From contig JABBOT010000005.1 of assembly GCA_016165875.1 (NCBI GenBank), forward strand, positions 25,445,368 to 25,509,367: DNA of 64,000 nt, written 5' to 3'. The DNA comes from Acanthopleura granulata (Eukaryota > Mollusca > Polyplacophora > Chitonida > Chitonidae). The position numbers and the translations under genes were made by a program. Of this stretch, positions 1 through 18,010 are shown in pieces. Under the pieces are notes generated by a model that saw only the letters and a list, made by a program, of their open reading frames with translations, searched no databases and was not told the DNA's origin. The number at the start of each line of letters is the position of its first letter. Positions within the stretch are counted from its first letter, which is position 1.

Positions 1-4912
<4,912 letters not shown>

Positions 4913-5820
4913 CAGAGATACTGCTGTGGGCTTTCACCAGGAAAACCTGTGACCAGTGATAATTGTTAATAGAACTAGTGCCTTTATTCCCATGTGTGAA
5001 TACATTTTACTGCCTATATATGTATTTATACAGTATGTTCCCTGTACATTATGCTCATTGTTTTTCAAGTGCCGTTGTGTGAGTCCATGGACATAATATA
5101 ATGCTCATGTATTTGTTTTAACCTGGAATTGGTACATCACAAACATATTTAGGAGATTTAGAAAGACCTTAGAGAGCACTTGGATATCAATGGTCCTGAG
5201 TGAATTTTTTAGTGTCAACTAATACACGAATGAGAAGATTCAGCCTTGTTTCGTCCTCTGTTACTCTCTTTGAAGTGAAGTGATTGTTGCAGTATGAAAA
5301 CTGATGTTTTAAAGAACTACTGAACTACTCTGACTCATTTAATACTGTCACTGTAGCTGTTGGTCCTAGACAAATGACCTCCCCTCCCCCAACACACACA
5401 CACACAAAAGAACTGTGGTCGTAAGGTTTGCCAGGTGCCTTATGACATGACAGATTTCCTCCAGCCACAAACTTGACTTCTGCTGGACAAGAGCTTTAAA
5501 GCAGCCCTGATCCTGTTGACTAATGATATGCAACCAGGCTGTACATAAAGCTTTACAGTACCAATAGATAGTTTACTGCTGGAAACAGACCACATCCTGT
5601 TAGGCTTGAATTGAGAAGAGTCAGGATTTACCTGATTTGTCACTACAGGCCTTGCACATTTACTTTAATAGTCTTAGAAGATGAAAACTATTTTGTTTAT
5701 TTAATGACAATTTAATGAAGTACGTGTACATACCCAGGAATTTACAGTTACTGTGTCTTTGACCTTGTTATGAAAATACTTGTATTGAAAAGAATAAACA
5801 TTTTACAGAATTTACAGTTT
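4913..5820 (+). other. ABHD18: Probable ABHD18 3' UTR
   Basis: About 900 bp of AT-rich sequence after the TGA stop, with no further conserved coding sequence. It ends near a canonical AATAAA at 5793-5798. A short CA run occurs at about 5390-5405. Confidence 0.5.
5793..5798 (+). terminator. Candidate polyadenylation signal for ABHD18
   Basis: AATAAA about 880 bp after the stop codon. No other canonical hexamer was noticed between the stop and this site. Assignment is by position only. Confidence 0.5.
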
Positions 5821-6599
5821 TACATAAGAGATGAAATAGTTGTTGTTATTCTTAAGCGCAGCAATGGCTAGAGTTGGAAATTTTGTTGCATTGATAAAGA
5901 GACTATATCACAGATTGCTGAGTAAAAATGGCCAAGCACTAATCAAAGCAAATGGTTTTTATATTTGCCATCGTCAGCATTCCAGCGAGTGGTAGTCTAC
6001 TCTAGGTGGCTTGAGATGGAAGTAATCCTGCAGTTTGCAGTTTGGTGTATATGTATAATGTATTCTTGCAGGTAGTTTTGCTTGCAAATCAGCTTTGGTT
6101 TGGCCTTTAGTTGCCTGTTGAGTTTTCAGTATGCTGTTTTGTTCCATTGCTTTTGTGCTGCTTTTTGTTTTAATGCGTTGTCATGTCTGGATTTTTCAAC
6201 AAACGAAAGGTTATATAGACCGGGGTTCAAGTCCCAGTTAAGTCACAATTACAACATAAAAATGTCTCCGTTCTGATATTGTCTAGTGATGCAGCACAAT
6301 TCAGAAACGAATAAACTGCTCAGGAGTGACATTTTACTGTGATTTGAGTGGAATGTTTTCCGCCTTGCTTTACAGTGAGTAAACCAAATAGCGGTTTCCA
6401 ATGGAAACCAGTACACATGCACAGAATGCTTCATGCATAAAATCAGTTGTGCGTACACCTCAACATTACTCCACGAAGTGACGTTTTGCTGAATGCTGTG
6501 TAAAGGCCTGTGTCTTGATTGACCCAGGTCATTGATTTGATTTGTGTTGCGTGCTGCCAGTTAGGTCACATGTTCAAAGTCTGGAAATATCCTTCAGAG

Positions 6600-6853
6600 A
6601 TAATGTTGAAGCGATGTGTCTGTTATGCTGACAGCGCCACACACATCGATGGCATCATTCCCAGCAAACTGAACAATGGCTGCTTCTTGATCAGCCATTG
6701 AAGTTGGCAGCTTTTTGTAGATTCGCTGACCTTCAGCCCCCAAACAGTGAAGTAAAATGGCCCTTTTCCGTGCATTCGAGAAGTCAACACCATTAACAGC
6801 AAATAAATAGTTTTCAAGGAGTTCAAAAGGCAAAGATGGCGGTCCTGGTGTAG
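6600..6853 (-). pseudogene. Retrotransposon gag-like fragment
   Basis: Minus-strand open frame with the pattern FELLENYLFAVNG followed by RKRAILLHCLGAEGQRIY. This resembles the segment of Gypsy-type LTR retrotransposon Gag proteins that is common in animal genomes. Only about 85 residues remain. No pol, LTR or zinc knuckle is seen nearby. The open frame runs up to the border of an inverted-repeat element at 6855, which may have inserted into or replaced the rest. Confidence 0.55.
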
Positions 6854-6854
6854 G

Positions 6855-7440
6855 CTAAACCTTTTGCGTCTCTGTAGCTTGACTTTACTATTAGCCTCAG
6901 AGACACTGCTTAGTCAACTCAGATCAAGCATGTTTTTTCGCTCGCAGTCCATAGTATTCTCTTCCAGCCTCCAAACGTAACAAATTCCAAACACCTGTAT
7001 TGATGCATATCTCGTCTAGACGCAAGCACAAAGTCCTGGCTGCCCTAACTCTTTATACAGTAACGTCTGAAATATATCTATAATCCTCCATTCGCCACCA
7101 TTACGAAAGTACGATCCCAGAATGCACTCGTTCGTGACAAGGGAGGCGACTCCAGTGATGTCGCTACTGTGAAGATGGCGGGCGCAGTACAATAATTTAT
7201 CGCCTCCGTTCCTGATTTGAGCTGAATTCTTCCTGTCCATTTCAGCCAGGAATTTGTGCTTGCGACTGAGTCTCAACGAGACATGCATCAATACAGGTGT
7301 GTGGAATTTGTTACGTTTGGAGGCTGGAAGAAAATTCTTTGGACTTCGAGAAAAAAATATACTTGATCTGAGTTGACCAAGCAATGCCTCTGTGGCAAAT
7401 TGTAAAGTACAGGGTCAAGCCACATAAACGCGCAGGGTGT
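6855..7440. mobile_element. Inverted-repeat (MITE-like) element, about 590 bp
   Basis: 6855-7042 and 7238-7440 are imperfect inverted copies. For example cagcctccaaacgtaacaaa at about 6965 pairs with its reverse complement at about 7307, and gtcaactcagatcaag at 6913 pairs with the block at about 7360-7380. The long arms surround a centre of about 190 bp. No transposase is encoded. Open frames here are symmetric by-products. Exact ends and target duplication were not resolved. Confidence 0.65.
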
Positions 7441-7449
7441 AGGTGTAGG

Positions 7450-9090
7450 CAAGAACGAGAGTGGAGGTGATATAGCATTCATCGTGAATAATACGGTCTA
7501 TGCTGTAGTAAACGCCATGAAAATCCATTCTTGAATCCTTGTCGCCAAATGTTGTAAGTACAGTGGGTTCAGATGGAAGTGACAACAGAACTGATCATGT
7601 TGATATAAACGCAATGAAAAATCGGGACCTCGTGCAAGGGGAGCAGTTCCTTTACTCCGAGGGAAAAAACTCTAAGCAGAGTACAGAGCAATAAACAGGA
7701 TACCCAATGTGCATTTTACACAATCAAAAATGTGTGCATACATGCATACATAATTTGCATATTTTCTGTAAAATCCCAGTCGACCCTGGATGTAATATAA
7801 GAATGGACAAACGCATATTTGATGATTACCTCAGAACTTACACAGAACGTGGGAAAACTACCCTACAACACCGATTGATATACGGTATTGCGTGGGACAC
7901 TGGCGACCACCACAAGCTACTCTTTAAGTCACGCTGACATTTTATACACACGTCCAGTACACAGATACTGCGACCAGGACAGATCTGCCATAACTCATCA
8001 GAATTAAAACGCAGGTGATATGTGTACGCCTGAATCTGAAATTAGTTTAATTACACATAAATTATGTATTTCCAGTATGTCTGATTTCCAATCAATGCCC
8101 AGGTTATTGATTTCTACTAGACCACTAAACCATTAAAATCGAAAGTGAAAATGAAAGACAGCGTATCTTCAAAGTTAAATTTGCCCAAAAGGTTGGACAA
8201 TATTATGTTAATTTCGGTTAAGTATTTTTCTAACAGCAACTACAACTGCGGAAATTGACATTTCACATTGCACCGTGAGATCCCCGGTCGGCAGCAAAAT
8301 AATCCAAACTTCAAGCAAAGATAAAATTCAGCAACGAATTCATACAAATTCAAACAGATTTTTGCATTCAAGAGAAAATGTTGCAATCTTTTTAATGAAT
8401 AGTTTCTCAGTCATGAGCTGTCTTTCGCTTTAAAGATTGGATACCAATATTGTTCTCATAACAACGTAGGTTTGCAAACTGCACAACCAATTATTTTGCC
8501 ATAGAAACCTTAGAGTTTCTGGAAAACAGACCTTGTAATGCATGGCTGGGGTAAATCGTACATGTACATTGGACCTGTGAATATATTTGAAAAGCCTAAA
8601 TCCTGATGTGAAATAATTATTTAAACGAGACCCACAGCATTATTCAGGGCTCTCTCTTGTTGTAACGACACAAACATTCTATAAGACCAATCTCTGACCA
8701 TGTCGGGGATAAGGCAGCAAAATTCCCAGTTGTTCATAAATGATCACCCACACATTAGCTGACAATTCCAGTGGTTTCGGTATTCCGAAAATTAACTCTC
8801 CTTCTCCTAGAAAACTGCTGACAGCCATTGTTTATTTTCGCTGTTTATTTCCAAATTGCTTCACTGAGAAAAATACCTTAATCAACTAAGGAGTTTTTTA
8901 AGGAAGATACCTGGACAATAGCACCAGCGGAATAATCCATAAAATTTAAGTAAAGGCTTTATTGAGGAATTATTTCTTAGTTACACTTCAAGGAACTATT
9001 CCTTAAACCGTTAAGGAATGTTCAGGAAATGATACAATGATTCAAGAAACACTTTCCATTCCATTTAAAACTGTATACCTTCACTGAATT
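7450..9090. other. Intergenic DNA without recognised genes
   Basis: AT-rich with no coding signal or clear repeat. Around 8875-9030 several TTAAGGAAT-type blocks recur. Similar blocks appear at 9450-9500 and 15060-15190, perhaps remnants of one old repeat family. Confidence 0.4.
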
Positions 9091-9094
9091 TTTT

Positions 9095-9430
9095 AGACTT
9101 TTGTTCACTAAGTTATACGCATTCAAATGTTTTGATTGTATGGTGGGTTTTATGGACCTCATTGATGACGTGGTTCACTAGTGACCTCACCAAACTTTCA
9201 GTACACATGAAGAGTGCTCCTGCACTGTTTGCCTGTGTATGAAAAGTTAACATGGCATCAAATTTCTGCTTCAGGGTCACAGAAGAGACGGTGTGACGTC
9301 AATGGTGAACCACATTATCACTGTGCTGCAAAAAGCCCACCATACAATCAAAACATTTAACTGCATTTAATTTGGTGGGGAAAAAAAGAAAATAATCAGT
9401 GAATTTTTAAGGCTCTTTTCATTCACCGTA
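9095..9430. mobile_element. MITE-like inverted-repeat element
   Basis: aaatgttttgattgtatggt at about 9126 is matched in reverse complement by ccatacaatcaaaacattt at about 9340. tgacgtggttcac on the left pairs with gtgaaccac plus tgacgtcaa on the right. The internal part has no coding potential. A sequence like its right end recurs at 35628-35760. Confidence 0.6.
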
Positions 9431-9908
9431 ACTTCATTTTGGTGTGGTCTTAACCTTTAAGGAATAAATCCTTTTAAATACGAAAAGTTCTTTAGTGTGG
9501 AGAATTAAGTCAGTCCTTCAGAAGTATGGAATGCATTCTAAAATCCATACGAAAATTTACACTAAATTAATCAGTAAGTTGAATGATCTCACAAAAAGAG
9601 TAGTTACATAGGGAAAATAACATGAATTTATTTATCTCATTCCTCATGATTTATACAATTTCGATTTCATAAACTCAAGCTGATGTCAAAGTACCGATAC
9701 TTTCCATTTTTTCTTGCTGTATTGACAACCATAGCTTTTTGCAAACCAGTTAAGAATATGCATTCTAAACAATTGTACATTTGCAACATTATAGAACATA
9801 CACTAAATTCAGCTCCCATAGAATAAACCGAATATCATCAACATTTGGAACATGGCTCTCACTTCTCGCCAATTTTTTTAACCTGTTCAGAAGAATGTCC
9901 ACGCACAG

Positions 9909-10145
9909 AGATTTATTTATTTATTTGATTGGTGTTTTACGCCATACTCAAGAATATTTCATTTATACGACGGCGACCAGCATTATGGTGGGAGGAAACG
10001 GGACAGAGCCCGGGGGAAACCCACGACCATATGCAGGTACGGCCACGTACGGCCGGAGAGGAAGCCAGCATGAGTTGGACTTGAACTCACAGCGACCACA
10101 TCGGTGGGAGGCTTCTGGGTCACTGCGCTGAGCTAGCCCGCTAAC
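9909..10145 (-). repeat. SINE family A copy, near full length
   Basis: On the + strand it reads from the reversed tail (tttatttatttatttg) through cagcattatggtgggagg and aggaagccagcatgag to the tRNA-like head (gagctagcccgctaac). Read on the minus strand the head has A-box and B-box (gagttcaagtcc) character, showing tRNA origin. Confidence 0.78.
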
Positions 10146-10149
10146 TTTC

Positions 10150-12260
10150 ACACAGACATTAAACAGTAGCGCTACCCATGTTACACCATACGCAACCTGA
10201 TGCAAATTTTAAATTACATGTGCTTATACACTTTTATGCAGCAGTTGAAACACATGGAAGTCATATCTGCACCAAGATCTGTCAAGTGCATCTGCTGTGT
10301 GAAAAGTTAGGTGTAGGACTTGCACATAACCTGGCAAACATGTTCCTATGACCAGATCTGTGTAGCCATTTTCATTAATGCCTTCTTTGAACCTCATGTT
10401 GGACTGGTCGCAAACATGGCGGAACTTTATTAAGTGCAGTCTGGGTTAAACACCAACACGAATGGCTTTGTTGTTGTTGTTTCACCGCACTTTAATGTTC
10501 AATACAGGAATCACTTTAAAGAAGTGTGTCCAGTGTAGGGCTTGACTTGTCTTAGAGACCATGCAAGTCATCAAATTCTGCAACTTCTGTCAATCAAGAA
10601 GGATGTCACCTCTCGTGACTAACGTAGAGGAAAGCCGGTACACCAATATACACACAGTCCGTCTGTTTGTTCTCAGATAAAAGTGTTTCGTGTATAAATT
10701 GTAGCATCATCCACGGCTTGCCTACATGAGACGAAATAATTGCCCACCACCGCCCTGGGTCAGGCCTCGCTCTTTCAAACTATACCAACATATTGCTGTT
10801 TAACATAGGCCGGAGTAGATCAGACTCAGTCGAATACTGAAATAAAACAGAAAGATAAAGAAATTATGTACACAAAAGGCACCAACTTGGTTTTGGTATT
10901 GAAAAAATGTGTGTGGCGTGTAGCTCTGTAGGGCTGTAATAACATATACGATCACAGCCCTGTCGTCTTCCATAAGTCTACCTTAAACACCTCTGTACTT
11001 CCCGTGCTGTCCCCAATACATCGAGTCTGGGGTCGCTAAAAAGTGTTTGTCCATACTCAAGGGTGTTTTAGCTATCTATTCCACGTAAGTGTCCCCATGT
11101 GTCACCGCTAGTAAATCTACACGAACATAAAACCGGCAGTGACCCCGCCCACCCACCCAAGATTTCGATCTGGGGGAGCGGGGATATCTTTTCATCCCCC
11201 CTGGTTTGCCATTGGTGAAATTTTTCAAGTCAACGCGAATGTTACGAATGCTTTCGGCAGTGACAAACAAGGCATGAAATTTGCCCAAGCGTATATATCT
11301 CTGACGCAAAATCTAATTATGATATTCATTATATGACACCACAATCTAAGCCATAAGTATACATGATAAGACATATATTCGAAAAGAGAGTGGCCTATAT
11401 ATCCAGAGGAACGACTCATTACAAGATAGTCGCACTTTACTATATGTACGGTATATTACTGCTGCAGGCCTCTGCTACAATGATTCGTAGGCGAGCGTCT
11501 AGACTACTCAGCCAGCGAGGACGCGGTCCTTGATTAATATTACATTTTAACAGTTGCCATCATAATACTTTTTGGGGAACACGTAAGCTTATGATTTTAT
11601 TTTTACGACACGATTGTACCGAAAGTTTGTGGATGAAGGATTCAGAGAATACCGGAAGTTAGCCGTTGTTTTTCAGTTTTAATTTTCTCACCTCAAATAT
11701 TAATAAATGAGAAACACTGGTTGTACATTTCTTCATTTCTTCAAATCTATTTGATAAAGTCTCTGATTCAAGTCCCGTATCATTGCATACAGGTCTAATT
11801 GATGTAAGCATTGATCAATCAGGAAATAACTTGAAACATGGAGGTGAATGATCCTTCCAAATTGCTGTTAAAAGAAAAATTATTCTTGATGTTCTGTACA
11901 AAACAGCTGAAATTCCGTGTGCTGAAATTTTTAAACTAAATCCCGTAAGAGATAAGTATACATGATAAAATGCTTCCTCCTGTCTGCATTTGCCGTTTTA
12001 CACATTAGAGTGAAGAATTCGTTTTGATTTAGCCGTATCTTGGAGTTTCGCCTGTGAAAGGATTTAAATTTATTTTCATCTGTTTCAGAATACAAAGGTT
12101 ATTAAAGTGTAAAACAAATGTAACTAACAACAGTAAAATAAAACCAGATAGAGAGAGTGAGTGCTTGGGGTTTAACATGATACTTAACAATGTTTCAGTC
12201 ATATGGTGACGAGGAGTCTGTCTTGTGGGTGTCATACAGTGTGTCTTCTTGTGGCAGGGC
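10150..12260. other. Intergenic DNA without recognised genes
   Basis: No conserved coding frame or clear repeat was recognised. Short open frames on both strands, for example around 11076-11309, lack similarity that I recognise and have no splice or promoter context. Confidence 0.4.
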
Positions 12261-12261
12261 G

Positions 12262-12513
12262 AGACCACTCCGGCAAAATGCTACCGTCACTGGTACACCA
12301 TGCCAAAGATATCAGACATGAAAGCTAATCCGGTCACATTATACTGACACCCAGCCGACCAGTCCTGTTTCCTTGCTCTAATCTCTCAACGCTGAGCGCC
12401 AAGCGAGGCACCAATAAGTGCCATTGTTAAAATCTTTGGTATGACCCGACACTTGCTTGAACCTGGATCTCCTGACACTGAGGCAGACGTTCTAACCACT
12501 AGGCCGAGGCGGT
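12262..12513 (-). repeat. SINE family B copy, full-length-like
   Basis: Reverse complement begins accgcctcggcctagtggtt (tRNA-like A box), followed by caggttcaagc (B box). It shares the downstream body with the copy at 3159-3397. The two copies define the family. Confidence 0.7.
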
Positions 12514-13361
12514 ATGAAAAAACAAACACAATGTCAAAAGTACATCAGGGTTGTGAGTGATGTTGCTGTGTTCATACCTGCCAAGTACAAATCTAAAGAC
12601 GAAAGGATTCAGTCCTGGGATAGGTCGCACCAAAGATATTGCTACTTCTTCGCTCACCATTATGGGGAAATAACAATCATCCAGGTATCAGCATAATGGA
12701 CTGGGTGTCTTCAGCAATTCCTCTCGTTGAGGCAGCACCTAACAAAAGAGATGCAGTATATATACACATACAAATCACTCTTCGTTGTCACATGATGTAT
12801 GAAATATTGTTGACGTTAAACCCCAACCATCACAGCATCCACTATCCTTAGAATGATGCTTATCCATTTAAATTACCATGGTGTTATTTTTTCTGCATTC
12901 TGAGTCTATGTCTATCAATAAAGTACAAGGAATACACATTATTTCTATTGATATACTAATGACAGAACTTAACATAATTTAGCGATATTCTAACTTTTAT
13001 TTATTGTAGGATCTATACCGTACAGTCACCTCTGATATGATTAAAAATTTCAGAATATATATTTGCTAATATAGCATATTACCTGACAGTCAAAACTTTG
13101 AACAGGATACCATAAAGGAACAAGGTAAAAATAGGACAACTCTAACTATACAAGACATTTTCAGCTCTTCACATCAGTGGCTTAAAATTGATCAGAATGC
13201 ATCTCCGGGCATCTGGGTGAGCGGGCCTTCCGGGGCCTAGACGGCCCCAGGACCCTCGCCTAAAGTTGGCTGTGATATTCCATCCGTCACCCAGGTCACG
13301 ACAGCTTCCGACGACTATGTAAATAGGTCTACATTGATAGCTTCGAGCATCTGGGTTTTTG

Positions 13362-13840
13362 GCCTGTCACGTGACCAGCGACGCCATCTGGAGGTGAAAG
13401 CAACTCCTTCGCTTGATCTACGCTGTTGACAGTTTTGTAATCGGTTTCTGTAACCTATGCCTTTCCGCATATACCAATGTATAAAAATACTTTAATACCC
13501 GACCTTTCCTACTTAAGCTCAAGAATTAAAAAAGTGTGAAATCTACACAATATACGACGAGTAGCTTGTCCTTTTACCGCGGTATGATCACCCACCAAGT
13601 GGCCACGTAAGAGATCAAGTTTTTCCTTGTACCGCCTTTGAGAGTCAACATCCAACTCATCCATGTAAGAAAATGATATCGAGGAAACTCGGTAAACTTG
13701 TTGGGTGAAGTCAATAGCGATTTTAAAAGCAGGAACAAAGGCATGTTGATAAGGTTGACAGCATGTTATTCAAATGTAAAAAGGCGACCATGCTTTTTCA
13801 CCTCCAGCCTCGTTTTCACTGGCTCGTGACGTCACGGCGA
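13362..13840. mobile_element. Possible inverted-repeat element
   Basis: tctggaggtgaaagcaact near 13390 is inverted relative to tttttcacctccagcctcg near 13795. Outside each arm lies a GTGAC/GTCAC-rich terminus. Arms are about 45 bp and imperfect; the 400-bp centre encodes nothing recognised. Confidence 0.4.
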
Positions 13841-13844
13841 AACT

Positions 13845-16168
13845 ACGAATTGCACCAGTCAGTTTTATTCTTGGTTTTAAATTGAGCTGCTTTATTTATT
13901 TCCGTTTTCCGATTGAATGCATTCATTTCTGATTGGCACAAATTATGATCCATCCAGGTAACTGAAAACAGGGATGAAAGAAAAACGGTAATGTTAACAT
14001 ATCCTATGTGTAGGGGCCTACCTGTACAACACTGATTTGTGACATGCAGATCCATGCCAAAAGCTTTTGAAATCTGGCGCTAGTTCCGATAGCAAAATCC
14101 GAATCGCGATCATTTAAACATTGAGGTGAAATCAGGGATGTTACACAGCATAGGCCTATTAAATAACTACCGAAACTGATGAGAAACGAAACCTCGTCAC
14201 TTAATGACTCATGTTCACATCTACACAGTACACAGAAACACAGTACAAGAAATCGAAAACTCACTCAGCTGTAGTTCACCAAACTAAACATCACTTGTTA
14301 TTGTTCATTGTACGCAATAGCAGGCTCTGTTCAAAATGCATCGATAACCAGTAATTTTCATGCTAAGGAGACGGCAAACAAGCAGTGCTCCCCTAGGTAG
14401 TGCTTTGGGCAACGCGGATTAAGTGAAAATTTAGATCTAGTCCTATACACATTTCAATGCGATAATCATTTTCATTGGCGACTCTAGTACGACAAACTTG
14501 AAGAACTTCAAGCTTTTTTAAAATTAAATCTTACCCAAGAAAACGACCAGACCATAAATGTACCCCTTGAAGGGAAATAATAACTCTGGGGGTAGGTTCA
14601 TAACTGAATTCAAGCGTTTGAATAGGTCGACTAATTTTCCTCTGGAATCTCGTCATCTTATGTTAATCAAACATACAACCTGAAGTTCGACGGCATCACA
14701 TTTAGATGGTATCACCTATTTAACGTACAACACATAACCTGCAATGGCGACAACCGAGCACAAACCTTTAAACACTAAAATTACCTGATTTAAGATTTTA
14801 TAAGTCTTTCTGAGGCTGCTGAAACAGAGCGTAATATAAACTGTAAAAATAAATTTAATTTATAGGCATACTTACCGGACAGAAAGCAATATCAGTTGTC
14901 GCTGATGTTAACGGATAAAGATCAAGCTGCAAGACTCTGGTGGACATGCAGCGTTTCAAATATTACGGTTGGTGACCCCTCCAACTTGAAGGGGCGTTCC
15001 GTGGCGATTAAAAGTTCCCAGATGATGACGTATTGTCAAGGAATGCTAGTTTGTATCCCTTCACTGCTTAAGGAAATTTCATCAAAACTCAACTAAAGAA
15101 TGCATTCCTTAAATCGTAAATTAATTGTTAGGTGTAATCCTTTCGATATTAAGGAATATTCTGTAAATTTGAGTTAAGGAATTTTCTCCTTATAATTTTT
15201 ATGTAATAGTTTTTCATTGTTGTGTAACGTGATGGTCTGTAAACCGTCACGTAATCGCGGATATACTTATAGCCGACATGTTATATTTACATAGGAAAAA
15301 TTAGAAAATTTGTCTTCTCCACAAATGTTAAGCTTTTCGATTACACTGAAATTTGATATGTATGTGCATACCTAATAGTGCTATACAGTTTGGACATTTT
15401 ATTCTAATCGGCTGGAAACTATAGAAGCTCGCCAGTTAAGGTCAGTTATGTTGCATAATCATGTGGCTTTGAATTTTGACAGAAAACGTACATAGGTACA
15501 TGTAGATATATGCAGTTTGGTGTGTTGAAGACGAGTGGGGTTATTTTTTCTCTGATATAGTTTTCCTATTACTAAATTGGAATTAAAAATTATTATGGAT
15601 GGGTGTTCCTAATCTTCGAAGGTCACATCATAGAAAATTGTTATAGCCCTAAATCTGAAAATCAACGCACCCAAAAGATTACTGGCCTACACAAGTGTCA
15701 AAAAATGTTGAGTTATACTGATGAATACAAGACTTGCAGCGCTTAAAAATTTCGAAAAGGCATCTTTATTCTATTTGGAGAGTTTTAAATCCACTTACTT
15801 TATACGTCTACACAGATGGTTGGAAAGGGTTTAAGCCTTGCACTGAAGTTGCGCATTGCTCAACAGATCCAGATCTCTACAGGGTTGTTTCCCCGAAGAT
15901 CATACGTAGTGTATTGGGAGGGTTTGGGGGTTAGTTTCAGACGACGCTGAAATGTGTTCACTGTTAATCCTGAGGCATTATCCAGCACCCGGCTTTAGGG
16001 CATGCCCTCCACGGGTCACTATATACTTTGAATGCAATCGGCAGCATCAGGGGAGGACCAGTGAAACTAGAGTAAACTCCCATAATGTCCTCTTTCTATG
16101 TGCACATCACCAAGGAAGGGGCTCGAAACAAAATGAACGAATTTTTCCATATGTATACCACAGAGAGA
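13845..16168. other. Intergenic DNA flanking element 1 on the left
   Basis: No gene recognised. TTAAGGAA-type blocks at 15060-15190 resemble those near 8.9-9.5 kb. The tract ends at the 5-bp target duplication of element 1. Confidence 0.4.
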
Positions 16169-16173
16169 ACAAG
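16169..16173 (+). repeat. Target-site duplication of element 1, left (ACAAG)
   Basis: ACAAG directly precedes the AGCAGCAG terminus and recurs at 29326-29330 directly after CTGCTGCT. A 6-bp match does not hold at either offset. Confidence 0.8.
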
Positions 16174-16497
16174 AGCAGCAGAGGGGGAATGCAAAAACTA
16201 TTCGGAGCCCCTCCACGACCCCACGAGCCCCCCAGCCTCTCCTGGGGCTAATTTCTACTGCACATCAAGCCATATGGTGTTCGTGTACATAAATTTTTGC
16301 CACTTATCTATGTACACATACGGGCGTTCGCATTCGGAGACAATTGCCCCAGCCCCTGGTGCGGCAAATTTCTACTGCACATCAAGCCATATGGTGTTCG
16401 CGTTCACAACGTTTTGCCAAATATCCATGTACACAAACGGGCGTTCACGTTCATAAACTTTTGCCAGTTATCTATGTAGACAAACGGGCGTTCACAT
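16174..16497 (+). repeat. Element 1 left terminal inverted repeat
   Basis: About 324 bp, inverted relative to 28996-29325. It contains two related internal modules, each with actgcacatcaagccatatg followed by a GTACACAAACGGGCGTTC-type block. The arms diverge in the first 80 bp but keep the first 8 bp. Confidence 0.88.
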
Positions 16498-17590
16498 TCA
16501 GAAAAAGCACAATTAAGAGATCAACACTTAAGACAACAGCTGCGGACAGGCCAGCTTAATCTCGGACATTGTGAAGATGCGCCTTGTCCAGATGTGGTAG
16601 CGACTCGAGGAGGTGGGCTGCCAGTGCGACCACGCTTTCAGTAAACCAAAAGTTGGTATGCAATACAGAATATACTGGGGATATACACTAGCAGACCTGC
16701 TTATGCAATATAAATAGCTCGACTGAGAGCCAGTTGGCCTGCATAGCTGGCGAGACCGGCGGCTTTATATTTATACATAAATATGTGTTATATCCTGTAT
16801 TGCATACCAGCTTTCGAGATAGAGTACAGTCTTCTGACCTATACATGTGTATACCAGAGATCAAAGTAAAGAACAGGCAATATATTGGCCCCACTATTAT
16901 GTATACCATTAGTTCTAACGGTTGATACAATAGTCTACAACTACCTGGTGTAAATGTAGAAGCATACGGAGGCTACATTATCGACTTTTCAATACATTAG
17001 CGAAATGAGCTCTCAGTATTTGACGCCATGTCTACCGCATGGCATTCTGGGATGGATGACTAGCATATTTTTATCTGTGGAATTCAGCGAAAATAATCTC
17101 TCTGAGCAAACACTAAAATTATATTCTTTATCAGCGCTTCTTTCTACACGAGATAGGTACTTTTTGCGACAAATGGGCTTTGGGAGGAATAAGTATATGG
17201 ATTCACAGCTAAGATACTCGAACGACGTGTGGAGCAGTGAGATCTCCCAAAGACCGATACGGTACACACCAGTCACGTCTCTCTCACATGTAGTGGTTCA
17301 AACCCCTAGGCTGGTTCAGTCATAGGACGGGTGTGGTATATTCAGAAGGCTTGCATGCCTAACATGGGCGACCAGTTCCCACAGGCATATCGGAAGCACT
17401 TTCCAGTGGGAAAAGGCCTCTGGACTCCCACAGCGCATGAATGAAAAATAAATTAAAACCCTACGGAACTCAGGCGAGACGTGGGAACGGCTTTGCTTTT
17501 TTTTATTTCAACAAATTAGTATTATAGCGACTTCAACTAATCCGTCAGTCTGAGTCTGGCTGCTCGGCCTCATATAGTTTACCACTGAGG
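16498..17590. other. Element 1-specific non-coding segment
   Basis: About 1.1 kb between the left TIR and the block shared with element 2, without counterpart in element 2. It contains an inverted pair, ttggtatgcaatacag at about 16653 and ctgtattgcatacca near 16795, spanning about 160 bp. It may be a nested insertion. No conserved protein is visible. Confidence 0.45.
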
Positions 17591-17738
17591 CCTGGCAACC
17601 CAGAGCAAATTAAATCATGTAATTTAACGCTGAATCTGGTCATTTTGTATTTCTGGTTTTTTTTAGCGTTGTAAAGTTTATGTAGAATATATAAAGCAAC
17701 ACCCCACCTGACCCCAACTGAGGTTAGAATGAGTACAT

Positions 17739-18010
17739 TTGATAAGGGCGATGGACACATCTTACAGCCGATTTCAGAGTAATACTACAAGTATATCGAA
17801 CTCCAGTATCCCACCTCTCTGTCGAGAAGTTCAGTCGGCGGACAGTTTTTTCATGAAGGATGCGCGAGCCCCTGCTGCACTAACTCGTCCCACGTTTTCT
17901 TATCTAATGAAATCGAGTTATGTGCTGTGCCGACTCGAATCTATTGTTTCATTTCTCGGTATTTTTCGACTTCACCGAGTATTAACCGAAACTAGTGTAT
18001 CCGAAATACA
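17739..18010 (+). CDS. Small ORF conserved between elements 1 and 2
   Basis: Begins MDTSYSRF and includes the core FSYLMK-SYVL-RL and SFL-IF-LHRVL. The same frame is open in element 2 at 46454-46720 despite many substitutions, which suggests a real small gene, although residues 25-45 differ. It lies 3' of gene A and points towards it. No function is recognised. Alternatively it is the preserved 3' untranslated end of gene A. Confidence 0.35.

Noticed and set aside
7016..7384. 122-codon minus-strand frame as a gene
   Set aside because: It spans the arms and centre of the inverted-repeat element; no homology is recognised and the symmetry explains the length.
9963..10205. tRNA gene or coding frame in SINE family A
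   Set aside because: Only a degenerate tRNA-like head with SINE body and tail; no cloverleaf that I could complete.
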